Positions 10,765 to 23,000 of a DNA stretch of 64,000 nt are shown piece by piece (positions within the stretch are counted from its first letter, which is position 1; each line of letters begins with the position of its first letter). The position numbers and the translations under genes were made by a program. The notes under the pieces were generated by a model. It was not told the origin of the DNA. It saw only the letters and a program-made list of their open reading frames with translations, and searched no databases. Source of the DNA: Halicephalobus mephisto (Eukaryota > Nematoda > Chromadorea > Rhabditida > Panagrolaimidae); NCBI GenBank assembly GCA_009193035.1, contig SWDT01000005.1:186001-250000 (forward strand), written 5' to 3'.

Positions 10765-10889
10765 TTCGACCTCCGATTTTGTTTGTTTCTATAATTGTAA
10801 AGTCATGTTTCTTTCATATGTTGTCCGTATTTGTGAAATATCATAAAACTGCTTTTAAAAATATTAAAAATTGTAAATTCGTTTTGAAA

Positions 10890-13085
10890 TTAATTTTTAG
10901 GATAGTTGGAAAAGAGAGGACAAAAAGAGAGAGAGGAAGAGAGAGAGAGATGACAGAGAGAGTCGGTTGAGTTGCCAAATTTACCTTTTTTGAACCTTCA
11001 GAACTTTGGTAAAAGAAGTAAGAGCGAGAAAGGACAGAGCGAGTCGATTTTTACAGCGATTTGCCACAATTACCGTTTTTCGTGCTCTCGCTCTCTGCGC
11101 GCGAATTCAAAAATTTACTTTTATAAAAAATCTGTTTTTCGAAATTGTCCCAACGCGAATTTTTGAAAATTACATAAATGGAATAGGAAAGAACAGAGCG
11201 AGTCGATTTGCCAAATTTTTCATTTTTTATATCCTTGTTTATTTTGCGCGGGAATTCAAAAATAAAAAAGTAATTTTTGGTTAAAAATTTCTGTATTGTA
11301 AAAATATAAAATTACTGTGGAATTTTAGATTTTCTGGAGTTATTCTAAAATAGAAAAATCCAGTTGAATTACGTAGTGAATTTCGAAATTTACTTTTTTT
11401 CATTTTCACTCATTCTGCGTGGAAAGTAAAAAAATTATATATGATTTTTTAATCTTCTAAAGATGGGAACTTTAATCTTCAAACATGGGAACTTGTTCTT
11501 GTTTTTATGATTCATCAGAATTCCTCTTCAAAAACGAGGGCTTGGTCATATATGGACTCTGTAATTTCGATCAATGTCCTTCTTTTAGTCCGAGTCTTTT
11601 TTCTCAAAGACCGACCAGTCTTTGAACAGACGTTCTAAACAGCTGTCCTTGAATTTTGTCTGAACTCTGATCCGTGTTTATTCGATTTTTTCCAAGAAAT
11701 TTCCGTAAAAACTATGTTGACGTGAGTCATGCAGTTCCTCAGGTGCTTCCAAGGTTCAAATGGATATATAAAAGTCATCTAATCCTTAATGATCTATTTT
11801 TATTCGATTTTTTTTTCTGGAAAATCTTCATAAAAATTATGTTAACATGAGTCATATAGTTTCCGAAGTACTTCCTGGATCTAAATAGATATATAAAAGT
11901 CCTCTAATCCTTAATGGTCTATTTTTATTCGATTTTTTTTGGGAAATGTTCTTAAAAATTATGTTAATATGAGTCATGCAGTTCTTCAGGTGCTTCCAAG
12001 GTTCAAATGGATATATATAAATTTCTTAATCCCGAATGATCTATTTTTATTCTGTTTTTTTCTGGGAAATGTCCTTAAAAATTATGTTAATATGAGTCAT
12101 ATAGTTCCTCAGGTGCTTCCAAGGTTCAAATGGATATATAAAAATTTCTTAATCCCTAATGATCTATTTTTTTTCTGGGAAATGTCCTTAAAAATTATAT
12201 TAATATGAGTCATGCAGTTCCCGAAGTACTTCCTGGATCCAAATGGATATATAAAAGTCCCTTAATCCCCAGATGAATGACTCATCGGTTGAGTTTGCAA
12301 AACTTATGTTTGAATAAAACTAATTTCGAGTAATTGTTGAATTCAGTTCGGAAGTAGTAATTGTACAGAGTACAGTAACTTTAAAAATTTACCATAAAAT
12401 AAAATATTTTTTAAAACAACTTTAAAATCTGTGTTGAAACGATTTTGAAACAATTTTTACACATAAATTTTAAAATATAAGTTTTGTAATTTTTAAAAAG
12501 CGATATATAATTTTCGAAATTTTAAATTCCCGCGCAAAATGAGCCAGTTTTTAAAAAAATGGAAAATTTGGCAATTAAAAAAAAAAAACCAATTTTTCGC
12601 CTAAATCCAAAAAAAAATTTAGAAAATCTTGGAAAACTTCAATTTTTTATTTTTTATAATAACTTAGTAATTTTTGAATTCCTGCGCAAAATGAGCCAGT
12701 TTTGGAAAAATGGAAAATCTGGTACCTTAGTGCAAAAACCAACTCGTTTTGTCATCTCTCTTATTCACCCTATTTAAATAAAAAAATTAGAAAATTCTGG
12801 AAATTGGTGTTGAGACAATTTCGAAAAACAGATTTTTTATAAAAGTAAGTTTTTGAATTCGCGCGCAGAGAGCGAGAGTACAAAAAACGGTAATTGTGGC
12901 AAATCGCTGTAAAGATTGACTCGCTCTGTCCTTTCTCGCTCTTACTTCTTTTACCAAAGTTCTGAAGATTCAAAAAAGGTAAATTTGGCAACTCACCACA
13001 ACTCAACCGACTCTCTCTGTCATCTCTCTCTCTCTCTTTTTCCCCTCTCTTTTTTTCTTTCTTTTCTAACTATCCTAAAATTTTC
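10890..13085. mobile_element. Non-autonomous element with long terminal inverted repeats
   Basis: The left arm (about 10895-11165) and the reverse complement of the right arm (about 12815-13080) match closely. They share AGGATAGTT at the outer edge, GAGAGAGAGATGACAGAGAG, TCGGTTGAGTTG, CAGAACTTTGGTAAAAGAAG, GAAAGGACAGAGCGAGTC and GCGCGCGAATTC. Both arms carry the same short open frame as a by-product. Between them are a further partial copy (about 11180-11260), tandem repeats and no transposase. I read it as a MITE or a foldback relic about 2.2 kb long. Confidence 0.7.
11700..12275. repeat. Tandem array inside the inverted-repeat element, unit about 120-150 bp
   Basis: Four to five copies of a unit with AAAAATTATGTTAATATGAG, CTCAGGTGCTTCCAAGGTTC and AATGATCTATTTTTATTCG. 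Confidence 0.85.
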
Positions 13086-13749
13086 CAAAAAATCCCAAAA
13101 ATTCATTAAAAACAAATTTGCAAAAGAACTTCATATATAATTTTTGAAATAGTATGATTGCTTGTTTGAATAGTTGTAAGTTGATTAGTCATTTTCTCTC
13201 GTAAACGGCCCCAATGACGAAACAAGTTCTGTCAGATTACTCAGCTTTTATCTTTTATGATCGCGTGGTAGAGTGACCAGCACCCTGTTTGAACCGATTC
13301 ATTGATTTTACGTTCGCGATTTGAAAGAATCAAAGACTTGCCGCGAAGATCGATCAGAAGATATTCTTTGAAGGATCAGTTCCAAGTCAAATCAACCGTG
13401 TAGCTTTTTATTCCTTTTAATCTCTTGTAAACTAGTCTTAAATTTTAGATTTCATATATTATTTTTGAATTTTATACATTATTTTCGAATTTCGTATATT
13501 ATTTTTAAATTTTATACATTATTTTTGAATTTTATACATTATTTTTGAATTTCATATATTATTTTTGAATTTTATACATTATTTTCGAATTTCATATATA
13601 ATTTTCGAATTTCATGTATTATTTTTGAATTTCATATATTATTTTTGAATTTCATATATTATTTTCAAATTTATGCATTGCTTTTAAATTTTTATGTTTT
13701 TTAGAAAATTTTATATTTTTTTAATATTATTTTTCAGGATTTATATAAG
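13086..13749 (+). promoter_or_regulatory. Upstream region of the small secreted protein gene
   Basis: 13180-13430 is unique sequence, and TTTTATCTTTTATGATC at about 13247 contains a GATA-type site. 13440-13700 is a tandem array of about 24-bp units (TTATTTTTGAATTTCATATA), about ten copies. A spliced-leader-type acceptor (ATTTTTCAG) ends at 13737, 12 bases before the ATG. Confidence 0.5.
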
Positions 13750-14690
13750 ATGAAATTTTACTTGTTCGTTTTGATTTCCGTTTTTTTGATAACTTCGACG
13801 AAGGCCGACTGGTGGGACAGTTTCGTCGACGGTGTCAGCGAGAAACTGAATCAAGGAGCCACTTTCATTAAAGAAACTGCCGGACCTGTTATCAGAGAAA
13901 AATTTAATTCGATCAAGGAAACTCTCCAGGATCCGGAGACCCACGAAAAAGTCCAAACATGGGTCAAAGAAGTGAGTTTTATTTTTTTCATTGAATTTTT
14001 TAAACAAAAGTTTCCCAGATGACTCAATGGTTCCTCGAAAATGATTCTTTGTTTTTTATATAACAAAGCAATTTATTTTCGATGGGCTACTGTATTTTTG
14101 TAGTTTTTTGAAGATCTATTAGTAGTTTCATGTATCCTTAATCCCCGAGGATGAATATAGAGTTGTGTACCTTATTTAATTGCGATCTAGAAGTTTAGGA
14201 TTTATCTAAGAAAAACATCTCAAAAACGTTGATTTCGAAATAATTATAAAAAAACTAAAATTTTAGGTACTTTTTAAAAAATTTCTAAAAATTCTCGTCA
14301 GAACAGTTTTGTAAATAAAATTTATTTTTAAATTTTACGATCAATTTCGAAATAATTATAAAGAAAATCTTAAATATTTCTTAAAGAATTTCTGAAAATT
14401 CGTATTTAGAATAACTTCCATATGAAATTTTTAAATTTCTTTAAATAATATAATTTTTATTTTTTTAAATAATATAATTTTTTATTTTTTTAAATAATGT
14501 AATTTTTTATTTTTAGGATGCTCTACCTGTTGTAAAAGAAAAATTTAATCAATTTTCTGATTTCGTCAACGATGAAGTGGCTCCTGAACTCAAGAAAATC
14601 TACGAAGCCGCATCTGAAGCCCATAAAAACGTTTTTACAGATGACGACGGAGATTCTGTAGTGAAGATTACTCGAGGTGATCGTCGATGA
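13750..14690 (+). CDS. Small secreted amphipathic-helical protein, 131 aa
   Basis: Two exons, 13750-13971 and 14517-14690, joined in phase 0 by GTGAGT and TTTTTAG sites. Residues 1-19 are a signal peptide ending TKA before DWW. The mature 112 residues have no cysteine and consist of charged helical repeats: WWDSFVDGVSEKLNQG, AGPVIREKFNSIKETLQDPE and, after the junction, LPVVKEKFNQFSDFVNDE, so the motif PVVxEKFN occurs once per exon. The C-terminus ends VKITRGDRR. The pattern resembles secreted amphipathic helix-bundle proteins of nematodes. I recognise no named family and assign no function. AATAAA at 14912-14917 could end the transcript. The start follows a trans-splice-like acceptor. Confidence 0.8.
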
Positions 14691-15960
14691 AATTTTGAAT
14701 TTTTAATAACTTTGTACATTTAAACGAATTTTTGATTTTTGTCAATGAAAAAGTTGAAGAAATAATTGATGAATATCCTTCGATTAATCGGATCAAAACT
14801 GCCAATCAAGAAAGGCAATTGGTACCTTGGCTTTGACTAAACCGCCAGAGGCATTTGAATGAACAACCCTCTTGAGTCGGTTATTCCTTTTTGGACGCGA
14901 GAACGCCAGTCAATAAAGAAGAAAAATGATGATCCGATCCGATTCGGCCCAAATTTAGTCTCCAAGATAAATTACGTCCAAATAGGTTTACAATTATCCA
15001 CCTTTGTCGTTAATTATCTCAGTTTTAAAATTCTAAAATTATTATTTTTAAATAATTTTTTAAAGAAATTAAAAAAAAATAATTTTATAATTTTTTAAAG
15101 AAATTTGAAAAAAAAATAATTTTATACTTTTTTTATAAAAATTAAAAAAAAATAATTTTATAATTTTTTTAAGAAATTAATTGTTTAAAAAAGATGAATT
15201 TTGAAATTATTATTTTTGGCCGATTTTTTGCAGAAATTTAAAAATTTTTAAATTGAAAATTACTTTTATATGACAGATGACTCTTGAAGCGATTGTTTTT
15301 GCTCGATTTTTTGCGGAAAATTTAAAAATTTATTGGTTTTTTTATTAATAACAAATTATATTTCATTATTATTTTAAAATATTATTGTTTTTCTTAGATT
15401 CAGAAAATATAAATTGATTTTTAAATTGATAATTATTTTGAAATATTAAATGACTCTTGAAGCGATTATTTTTGATCGATTTTTTGGAAGAAATAAAAAA
15501 ATTTTTTAGTTTTTAAATTAATAATTATTTTTATATGAGAGATGATTCTTGAAACGATTATTTTTGATCGATTTTTTGCGAGAAATTTAGGAATTTTTCG
15601 GATCTTTTTGATCAATAACAAGTTAGAAGTCATTATTTTTAAAAAATATTTTTATTTTTCTTAGATTCAGAAAATATAAAGTAATTTTTAAATTGATAAT
15701 TATCTTCAAATATTAAATGACTCTCAAAACTACTATTTTGATCGATTTTTTGGAAGAAATTAAAAAATTTTTAAATTAATAATCATCTTCAAATATTAAA
15801 TGACTCTCAAAACGATTGTTTTTGATCGATTTTTTGGAAGAAATTAAAAAATTTCTTAGTTTTTAAATTGATAATTATTTTTATATGAAAGATGACTCTT
15901 GAAACTATTATTTTTGATCGATTTTTTGCGGGAAATTTGGGAATTTTTTGATTAATAATA
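14691..15960. repeat. 3' flank of the small gene and tandem array, unit about 110-150 bp
   Basis: 14691-14950 is unique 3' UTR-like DNA and 15010-15220 is A/T low complexity. From about 15225 to 15960 a unit containing GATGACTCTTGAAACGATTA and TTTTTGATCGATTTTTTGG recurs about six times with internal deletions. Confidence 0.75.
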
Positions 15961-16342
15961 AGTTAAAAATCGTTTTTTCCTTGAAAGGTCACTGGGTTTC
16001 GTGAATTGAGAAGAAAACAAAAAGTTTCGTCTTTGACCAAAAGAAACAAAAACAGTTTTTCCATTGATAACCATTTTTCTTCTGGTATAACAGTCGACTG
16101 GCAGGGATTGCGGGGCCGCGGATCATTCTCGGGGGAAGAGGACGATCTTTCCATAATCATAATCGTGTCGCTCGGTACAATCTCGGCAAATCTATCTTGA
16201 AAACAATTTTTCGATCGAGATTTTGGAAGAACTAATTTGTATTTCCTTTTTAATTTTCAGAATTTTTAAGCCTATTATTTTTAGAATTTTTCTAAAAAGA
16301 TAAAATTTTGAAGAGATTTTTCAATTTTTGATTGACCGCGAG
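15961..16342 (+). promoter_or_regulatory. Candidate unc-52 promoter and 5' UTR
   Basis: A unique, GC-richer island (about 16070-16190, with GGGGCCGCGGATCATTCTCG) between a tandem array and the first unc-52 exon. TTAATTTTCAG ends at 16260, 82 bases before the ATG, as an SL acceptor or 5' UTR intron end. Confidence 0.45.
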
Positions 16343-17018
16343 ATGCGGTTGCTTCTCTTGGTTTTCTTGGTCTTCTTAGCCAAGACAGAATCCCTTTCCT
16401 TGGGTTCCTTGTTCAACGGATGGCTCGGGTTTGCCCAGGAGCCGGAATCGCCTCTGGCACTGAATTCGAAAGGAGTCAATTCTACCGATTACGAAATCCC
16501 AAAATCCGCGAATTTCACTACTGTAGAATCTGCCAAAAACGAAGAATCAGAATACCAGTATGAAGACGTCGAATCGACCACGGAGGATTCTGGAAGTGCT
16601 TCTGAAGTGGATACTGTAGCGAATGCCACGGAATCTGCCGAAAACGAAAAATCAGAATACCAGTATGAAGACGTCGGGTCTACTGTAGAAAACCCCGGAA
16701 GTGCTGGTGGAGGTCCCGAGGGGGATACTGTAGTGGCTTCTACAGTACCCACTACGGACGAAAACGATATTCTGACAGGGGTTACTGTAGCTCCAGAAAC
16801 CAAACTCGGAGAAAAAGTGGAAATCGACACTGACAACTTCATGGACGAAGGATCTGGTCAAGAATACACTGAATCTCCTGGAGAATCTACAGTAATTCCG
16901 ACAGATCTTCAAGAAGAAGAATTGCTTTCTACCGTTTTTACTGAAGTCCCGACGACGCCGTTGGAGGAGATCCTGACTGGAACTAGGCCCGTTTGGACGA
17001 CGACGGAGACCCCGAAAG
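16343..17018 (+). CDS. unc-52: unc-52 exon 1: signal peptide and acidic Ser/Gly/Thr-rich segment
   Basis: 226 codons starting [17 protein letters not shown], a clear signal peptide. The rest is acidic and low in hydrophobics, with an internal duplication of about 35 residues marked by [10 protein letters not shown] and [10 protein letters not shown], whose tyrosines sit in acidic context. Ser-Gly pairs flanked by acids occur in [10 protein letters not shown] and MDEGSGQEY, candidate glycosaminoglycan attachment sites. The end is Thr/Pro-rich. The donor AAAG/GTCAGT ends the exon in phase 1. Assignment to unc-52 rather than to a separate gene rests on order, strand, signal peptide and the perlecan-like context. 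The next junction is not resolved. Confidence 0.62.
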
Positions 17019-20000
17019 GTCAGTTTTTACTTTTTCCCTTTGGCCAAATACCCACTTGAATCGGATCTTCTATTTGTTCTTCATGGGAATCCCATTGGAA
17101 GCCATTCATTCCAAATATCCGCAACTTTAGTCTGTGTTTAGCCTCTCGAGATCGAAAGCGCTTTTTCGTCTCGCACTCCTTGGGTTCTTGACGGACAAGT
17201 TCACGTAATACCGGAGCGAAATGTTGCGTAAGAACATTTTGAAAATAAGTGCGCAAATTCAGAGACTAATCTTGTCCAACAAAAATTGGCAACCGGTCCG
17301 GTCACTAAGTAAACACAACCAGGTCATGGAGTCAAGCTTTCCTCCGGAAGAACAAACAAACCGGGTGACCAAGCTCGTTTACCGGACAAGCTCAAATTTT
17401 CAAATTTATAAATTTTCAAATTATCAAATCTTCAAATTTTCAAATTTTTATATTTTCAAATCTTCAAATTTTCGAATTTTCAAATCTTCAAATTTTTATA
17501 TTTTTAAATTTTCAAATCTTCAAATTTTCAAATTTTTATATTTTTAAAATTTTATATTTTCAAATTTTTATATTTTTATATTTTTAAAATTTTATATTTT
17601 CAAATTTTCGAATTTTGCAATATTTACCGTTCTTCTATGAATATAAATGTTCGGAAAAAAAGGATTTGCACGTTTTTCTTCGAGGTTTAGTACGAGCTTA
17701 AAAAATTCGATAATCTGTAAACTTTGACAAGGTCGTGGAAGTGTTCAAAGTCAAGTCTAAAGATTTCAAACAAGGAACAAAGCAACTTGGGGTAGGGGAT
17801 ATGTTGGATTACGGTGTTGAGATAAGGTTACAGGAGGTTATATAAAATTTCGGAATTTCCAAAAGGGTTTCAATGACTTTGGAACTGCACAATCAAGCAA
17901 CACAAAATTTTACAGTTCCAGGTCCCGACTGGAAAGTTTTAAAATTCGTGGTGAGACATTTTTTAAGAATTTTATAAAAACTTTTACTTTTACAAAACTA
18001 TAATTTTTGAAATCTAAAATCACTTAAATACGGAACTTCACAACTTTGGGTCCCGACTGGAAAGTTTTTTAAATTTATGTTCAAAAACTTTATTTTTCAA
18101 TTTTTTTAAATTTTAAAATTTACTGAATAAATTTCGAATTTTTTAGAAATGTTTAAATTTTAAAATCGATGATTTTTGAATTTTTTAAAAAATATTTAAA
18201 AACAAAAAAATTTAAAATTGATGATTTTCGAATTTTTTAGAAATGTTTAAATTTAAAATTCTCGTTGCGAAAAATTTCTGGAATTTTATTACATAGTTTT
18301 ATTTGTACAATGCTATTTTATTGAAAAAAAAATTTTATCTAAAATGTTCAAAATCGTCATTTTTGAATTTGAAAAATATTTAATTTTTAAACAATCCTTT
18401 TTTTACAACTTTTGTGGCACAATATTGACATAGAAATCCGTTTTTTAATTGTGGATTTTTATGAAATCTGTTACACTTTTCGAAGTTGCCTCAGGGCCTG
18501 GTCGATGATCGTCATTGTCTCGAAAGTGGAGGATGAAAACCCTCGTAAGTTTGAAGTTTAAGGCTTGGAACTCGGGATCGATCGTGAATGAGCATTCTTG
18601 AGGAAAATGGGCAACGTTTTCATCGATGAATGGAAGGAAGAAGCTTGCTTCCTCGCGATTTTGGGACACACCTTTCTGCGCGGTGCGAGAGCGGCCTCCC
18701 ACTGAATCGCTCTGGTCCGTTCTGTTCCTTCGCGCGAGAGAGAGAACTTCGATCTTATTTTTTGTATTGAATCATGGCTATTTCCCCCGGGGCAACAATG
18801 GCCCTAATTGCCATTGTCTACAGAATAGCCATGAATCTGCCAGATATGCCGTATTCGAGTAATTTGAGAAACAAAAATTCCGCGAATTTTCTCGAATCAA
18901 GTCAGCAAGTAATAGATGCGGTGGATTTTCTTCTGAAACCTCTGCCTGGATTCTACAATATTTCTGTCAGAGAATTCAGATACCAACAAGTCGTCGGAAC
19001 AATGGTTATTTTCGATGTTTTATCTACAAACACAAAAAATCCAGAATCCGTCAAGGAAGCCTTCCAGGAGGCCCTCCAGACCGGCCACATGGGCTGGCTC
19101 GCCGTGGCTCCAGAAGGCTTCGAATTCCATTCCATCGCAGGTATCCATTAAAAAAACAAAACTTTTTCAAAAATCAATTTTTATTAAAAAAAATTTTTCT
19201 AAAATTAAAAAAATTAAATTTTTCTAAAATTAAAAAATAAATTTTTATTAAAAAATAAGTTTTCAATATTATTAAACTTTTTTAAAAAAAATATCAAGTT
19301 TTTGAAAATTTATTAAAAATTTTTTTAAATATTAAATTTCTTTAAAAATATAAAATTTAAATTTTTAAAAATTTTGATTTTTTTTAATTTTAACTTTTTT
19401 TAAATATTAAATTTTTTGAAATTTAATTTTTTTTAAATATTTAATTTTTCGAAATATTAAATTTTTTTTTTAAATTTAAATTTTTTTTTAAATTTAAATT
19501 TTTTGAAAGAATCTCTTTTATTTATTTCAGTTCTTCAAACTTTTTGAATCGAGACAAGAAAAAATTAAGGTTGCTAATGCTTCATGTCAACAAGAAAAAA
19601 GTTGAGTTGGCCGAAAATAAGCTTTGAAACAAACTGAGAAAACTCTGGATCGTCCATTTGCTGATTCAGAGTTAATTTTAAAAATAATTAAAAATTAATT
19701 TCGAAATTTTAGTTTAAAAAAATTTAAAAATTATTTCAAAAGTTAAATTTTTTATAAAAAAAGAAACGTGCAAAGTGGAAGTCGGAAAATTTACTCAAAG
19801 ATATTTTTAGAATTTTTTCAGTTATGATCGAAGATTAGAAAATTTAGGATTTAGGTGTACTTGAAAATCCTAAAATCAAAATTTAAAAAATATTAAAATT
19901 ATAATTTTAAAAAATATTAAAATCAAAATTTTAAAAAATATTAAATATTTGTTAAAAATTTATAAAATTGTCCCACCACGAATTTTAAAGTTTTCCACTT

Positions 20001-23000
20001 AGGACCAAAATTAGAAAATTTAGGTATACCTAAAAAATTTTAAATCATTTTTTTTTAAATTTTAAATATTTGTTAAAAATTTATAAAATTGTCCCACCAC
20101 GAATTTTAAAGTTTTCCACTTAGGATCAAAATTAGAAAATTTAGGTATACCTAAAAAATTTTAAATCATTTTTTTTTAAATTTTAAATATTTGTTAAAAA
20201 TTTATAAAATTGTCCCACCACGAATTTTAAAGTTTTCCACTTAGGATCAAAATTAAAAAATTTAGGTATACCTAAAAAGTTTTAAATCATTTTTTTAAAT
20301 TTTAAGTATTTGTTAAAAATTTATAAAATTGTCCCACCACGAATTTTAAAGTTTTCCACTTAGGACCAAAATTAAAAAATTCAGATATACCTAAAAAGTT
20401 TGAAATCATTTTTTTTTTAAATTTTAAATATTTGTTAAAAATTGAAAAAAGTTCCAATGTTAATTTCTAAATTTTCCACTTAGGACCAAAAAATGTAACA
20501 TTTTGTGTTTACGTAATTCCGATAGATTGTAAAGCAATCCAGTAGATTTGGAAATCTGAAAAGCAAAAGTATTTGTGAAAATATTCCAGAGAAATCTTCT
20601 CTGCGCAAATTTTTGCAACTTTCCAGTTGGGACTAGATTTATGGAACTTATTGTTTACGTACGCCTTCGAGATTTCGAAAGTATTCAATAAATTCTGACA
20701 TCTAAAACCAAAAAAATTTTTTTAAAGAAATAAAAAACTTTTCTAAGAAAATTAAAGAATAAAATTTTTGAACATGAATTTAAAAAACTTTCCAGTCGGG
20801 ACCCAAAGTTGTGTAATTTTGCATTTATGTGATTTTAGATTTCAAAAATTAGATTTTTATAAAAGTAAAAGTTTTTATAAAATTCTTAAAAATTGTCCCG
20901 ACGCGAATTTTAAAATTTTCCAGTTGGGACCCAAAGTTGTGAAATTTTACATTTATGTGATTTTAGATTTCAAAAATTAGATTTTTATAAAAGTAAAAGT
21001 TTTTATAAAATTCTTAAAAATGTCTTGACACGAATTTTAAAACTTTCCAGTCGGGACCTGGAACTGTAAAATTTTGTGTTGCTTGATTGTGCAGTTCCAA
21101 AGTCATTGAAAACCTTTTGGAAATTCCGAAATTTTATATGACCTCCTGTAACCTTATCTCAACACCGTAATCCAGCATATCCCCTACCCCAAGTTGCTTT
21201 GTTCCTTGGACTTAAAAAATAAAGAATTACTTCAGTAAAGTCATTAATGACTTGATGCGGAAGCAGTTGAGTGATATTAGTCTGAGCAAACAGAAGCCAG
21301 TGGGAACGATTTCCGATTTGCGCGAATTTGATCTATTTGCATTTGGAACCCCAAATTGAGCTGCAAATCCCCTCAACAAGCTGTTCCACCAAATTTCTCT
21401 CAAAGGGAAAAGTTCAAAATTGTCCCGAGGGCAAATATCAAGAAATTTTTCTCGAATGGAAAATTTTCAATTTTTCTCAACAACAAATTTTGGATTTTTT
21501 CTCGAATGGAAAATTTTTACTTTTTTCTCGATGGGAAATTTCAAAGTTTTTCTCGAACGGAAAATTTTTACTTTTTTCTTGACGGGAAATTTTGAGTTTT
21601 TTCTTGAATGGAAAATTTTCAATTTTTTCTCAACAAAAAATTTTGGACTTTTTCTCGAATGGAAAATTTTTACTTTTTTTCTTGACGGGAAATTTTGGAC
21701 TTTTTCTCGAATGGAAAATTTTCAATTTTTTTCTCGACGGGAAATTTTTGATTTTTTCTTGAATGGAAAAATTTTACTTTTTTCTTGACAATGGAATTTC
21801 AAAATTTTTCTTAAAGTAAAAAGCTTAAAATTTTTTTTCAAGATAAAAATTTGCTTCGATTATTTTTTTTTCCGTTATTCTAAATTAAACTTCTATAATT
21901 TTTTAGATATCTTATCAAATTTTTTTGAACGTTTATTTATCTCGAAAAATTTCAGTTTTATGAGACAATCAATTTGGTCAAAAAAGAACTACGACCGACT
22001 TTGATGGGGGGGATCTAATTTGACTTGTCTGATAACTTAGACTCGTCCAAAGGGCCTTGAAGCATTAAACGGAAAATCACAACATTAAAAAATCTAAAAA
22101 AAAGCATTTTTATGCAATTTCAGTGAGAATAATTTTTGAAATTTGAGATTTCTGATGATTTGAGAAGTCTTTATTCGATTTTCGGAGGAATTTGACGAAG
22201 TTACAGGTGCTTTTGAGGATTTCTGTAAGGATTAAGAAGTTTTCCTGAAATCTTGGAAGATTCAAAACCTTCTTTAAAATATCAAAGGATTCAGAAGTTT
22301 TCCTGAAATCTTGGAGAATTCAGAAACTTCTTTAAAAAATCGGAAGATTCAGAAACTTCTCTAAAATTTCGAAAAATTCAGAAACTTCTTTAAAAAATCG
22401 GAAAATTCAGAAACTTCTCTAAAATTTCAGACGATTCAGAATCTTCTCTGAAACCTCAAAGAACTCAGAATCTTCTTTGAAATCTTAAAAGATTCAGAAT
22501 CTTCTAGTAGATTTCAGAAATTTTCGAAAATTCTAATAAATTTTTGAAATTTCGGAGATTTTCCAACAAATTCTAGAAGTTATTAAAAATTTTAGAAAAT
22601 TTCACAACCTTCTATGAGATTCTAAAAAGTCTCAAAATTCTTCACTAGATTCTGAAATTTTTACAATATTCTATAAAATTCAAAAAATTTTAATTAAATT
22701 AAAAAATTTTTTTCAAGTTTTTAAAATTTTCATTCAGTTTTAGAAACTTTTATGAAATTTTGAAAAAATAAATTTTGAAAAATAAATTTTAAAAATAAAT
22801 TTTAAAAAATAAATTTTGAAAAATAAATGTTAAAAATAAATTTCGAAAAATAAATTTTAAAGATAAATTTTCAGTTAATGGAACTTCAGATGGAAAACTG
22901 GATCTCTCCCTGGCCAAGCCTACAGTGACCTGTCCCGACGGCAGTGTTCCGGAATACAGTCTGTAAGTCAAAAACGACAAAAGTGCACTTGACCTTGGAT

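Noticed and set aside
10972..11284. Open frames on the left arm of the element, with a matching frame on the right arm
   Set aside because: Identical because the arms are inverted copies; no protein family and GAGA-rich low complexity at the edges.
11939..12208. 89-codon open frame
   Set aside because: It is a tandem repeat read twice (GNVLKNYVNMSH) inside the inverted-repeat element.
18495..18544. Possible 50-base plus-strand exon with CTCAG and GTAAGT sites
   Set aside because: Open only if entered in phase 2 and then leaves in phase 1, so it cannot connect exon 1 to the SEA exon.
18445..18702. 85-codon minus-strand frame upstream of the SEA exon
   Set aside because: Unique DNA but no acceptor or donor in frame, no homologous pattern, and it overlaps the likely promoter or 5' flank.
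21328..21788. Three overlapping open frames of 80-120 codons
   Set aside because: Entirely inside a tandem array whose unit length keeps frames open; composition is only Phe, Lys, Ser, Gly, Asn.
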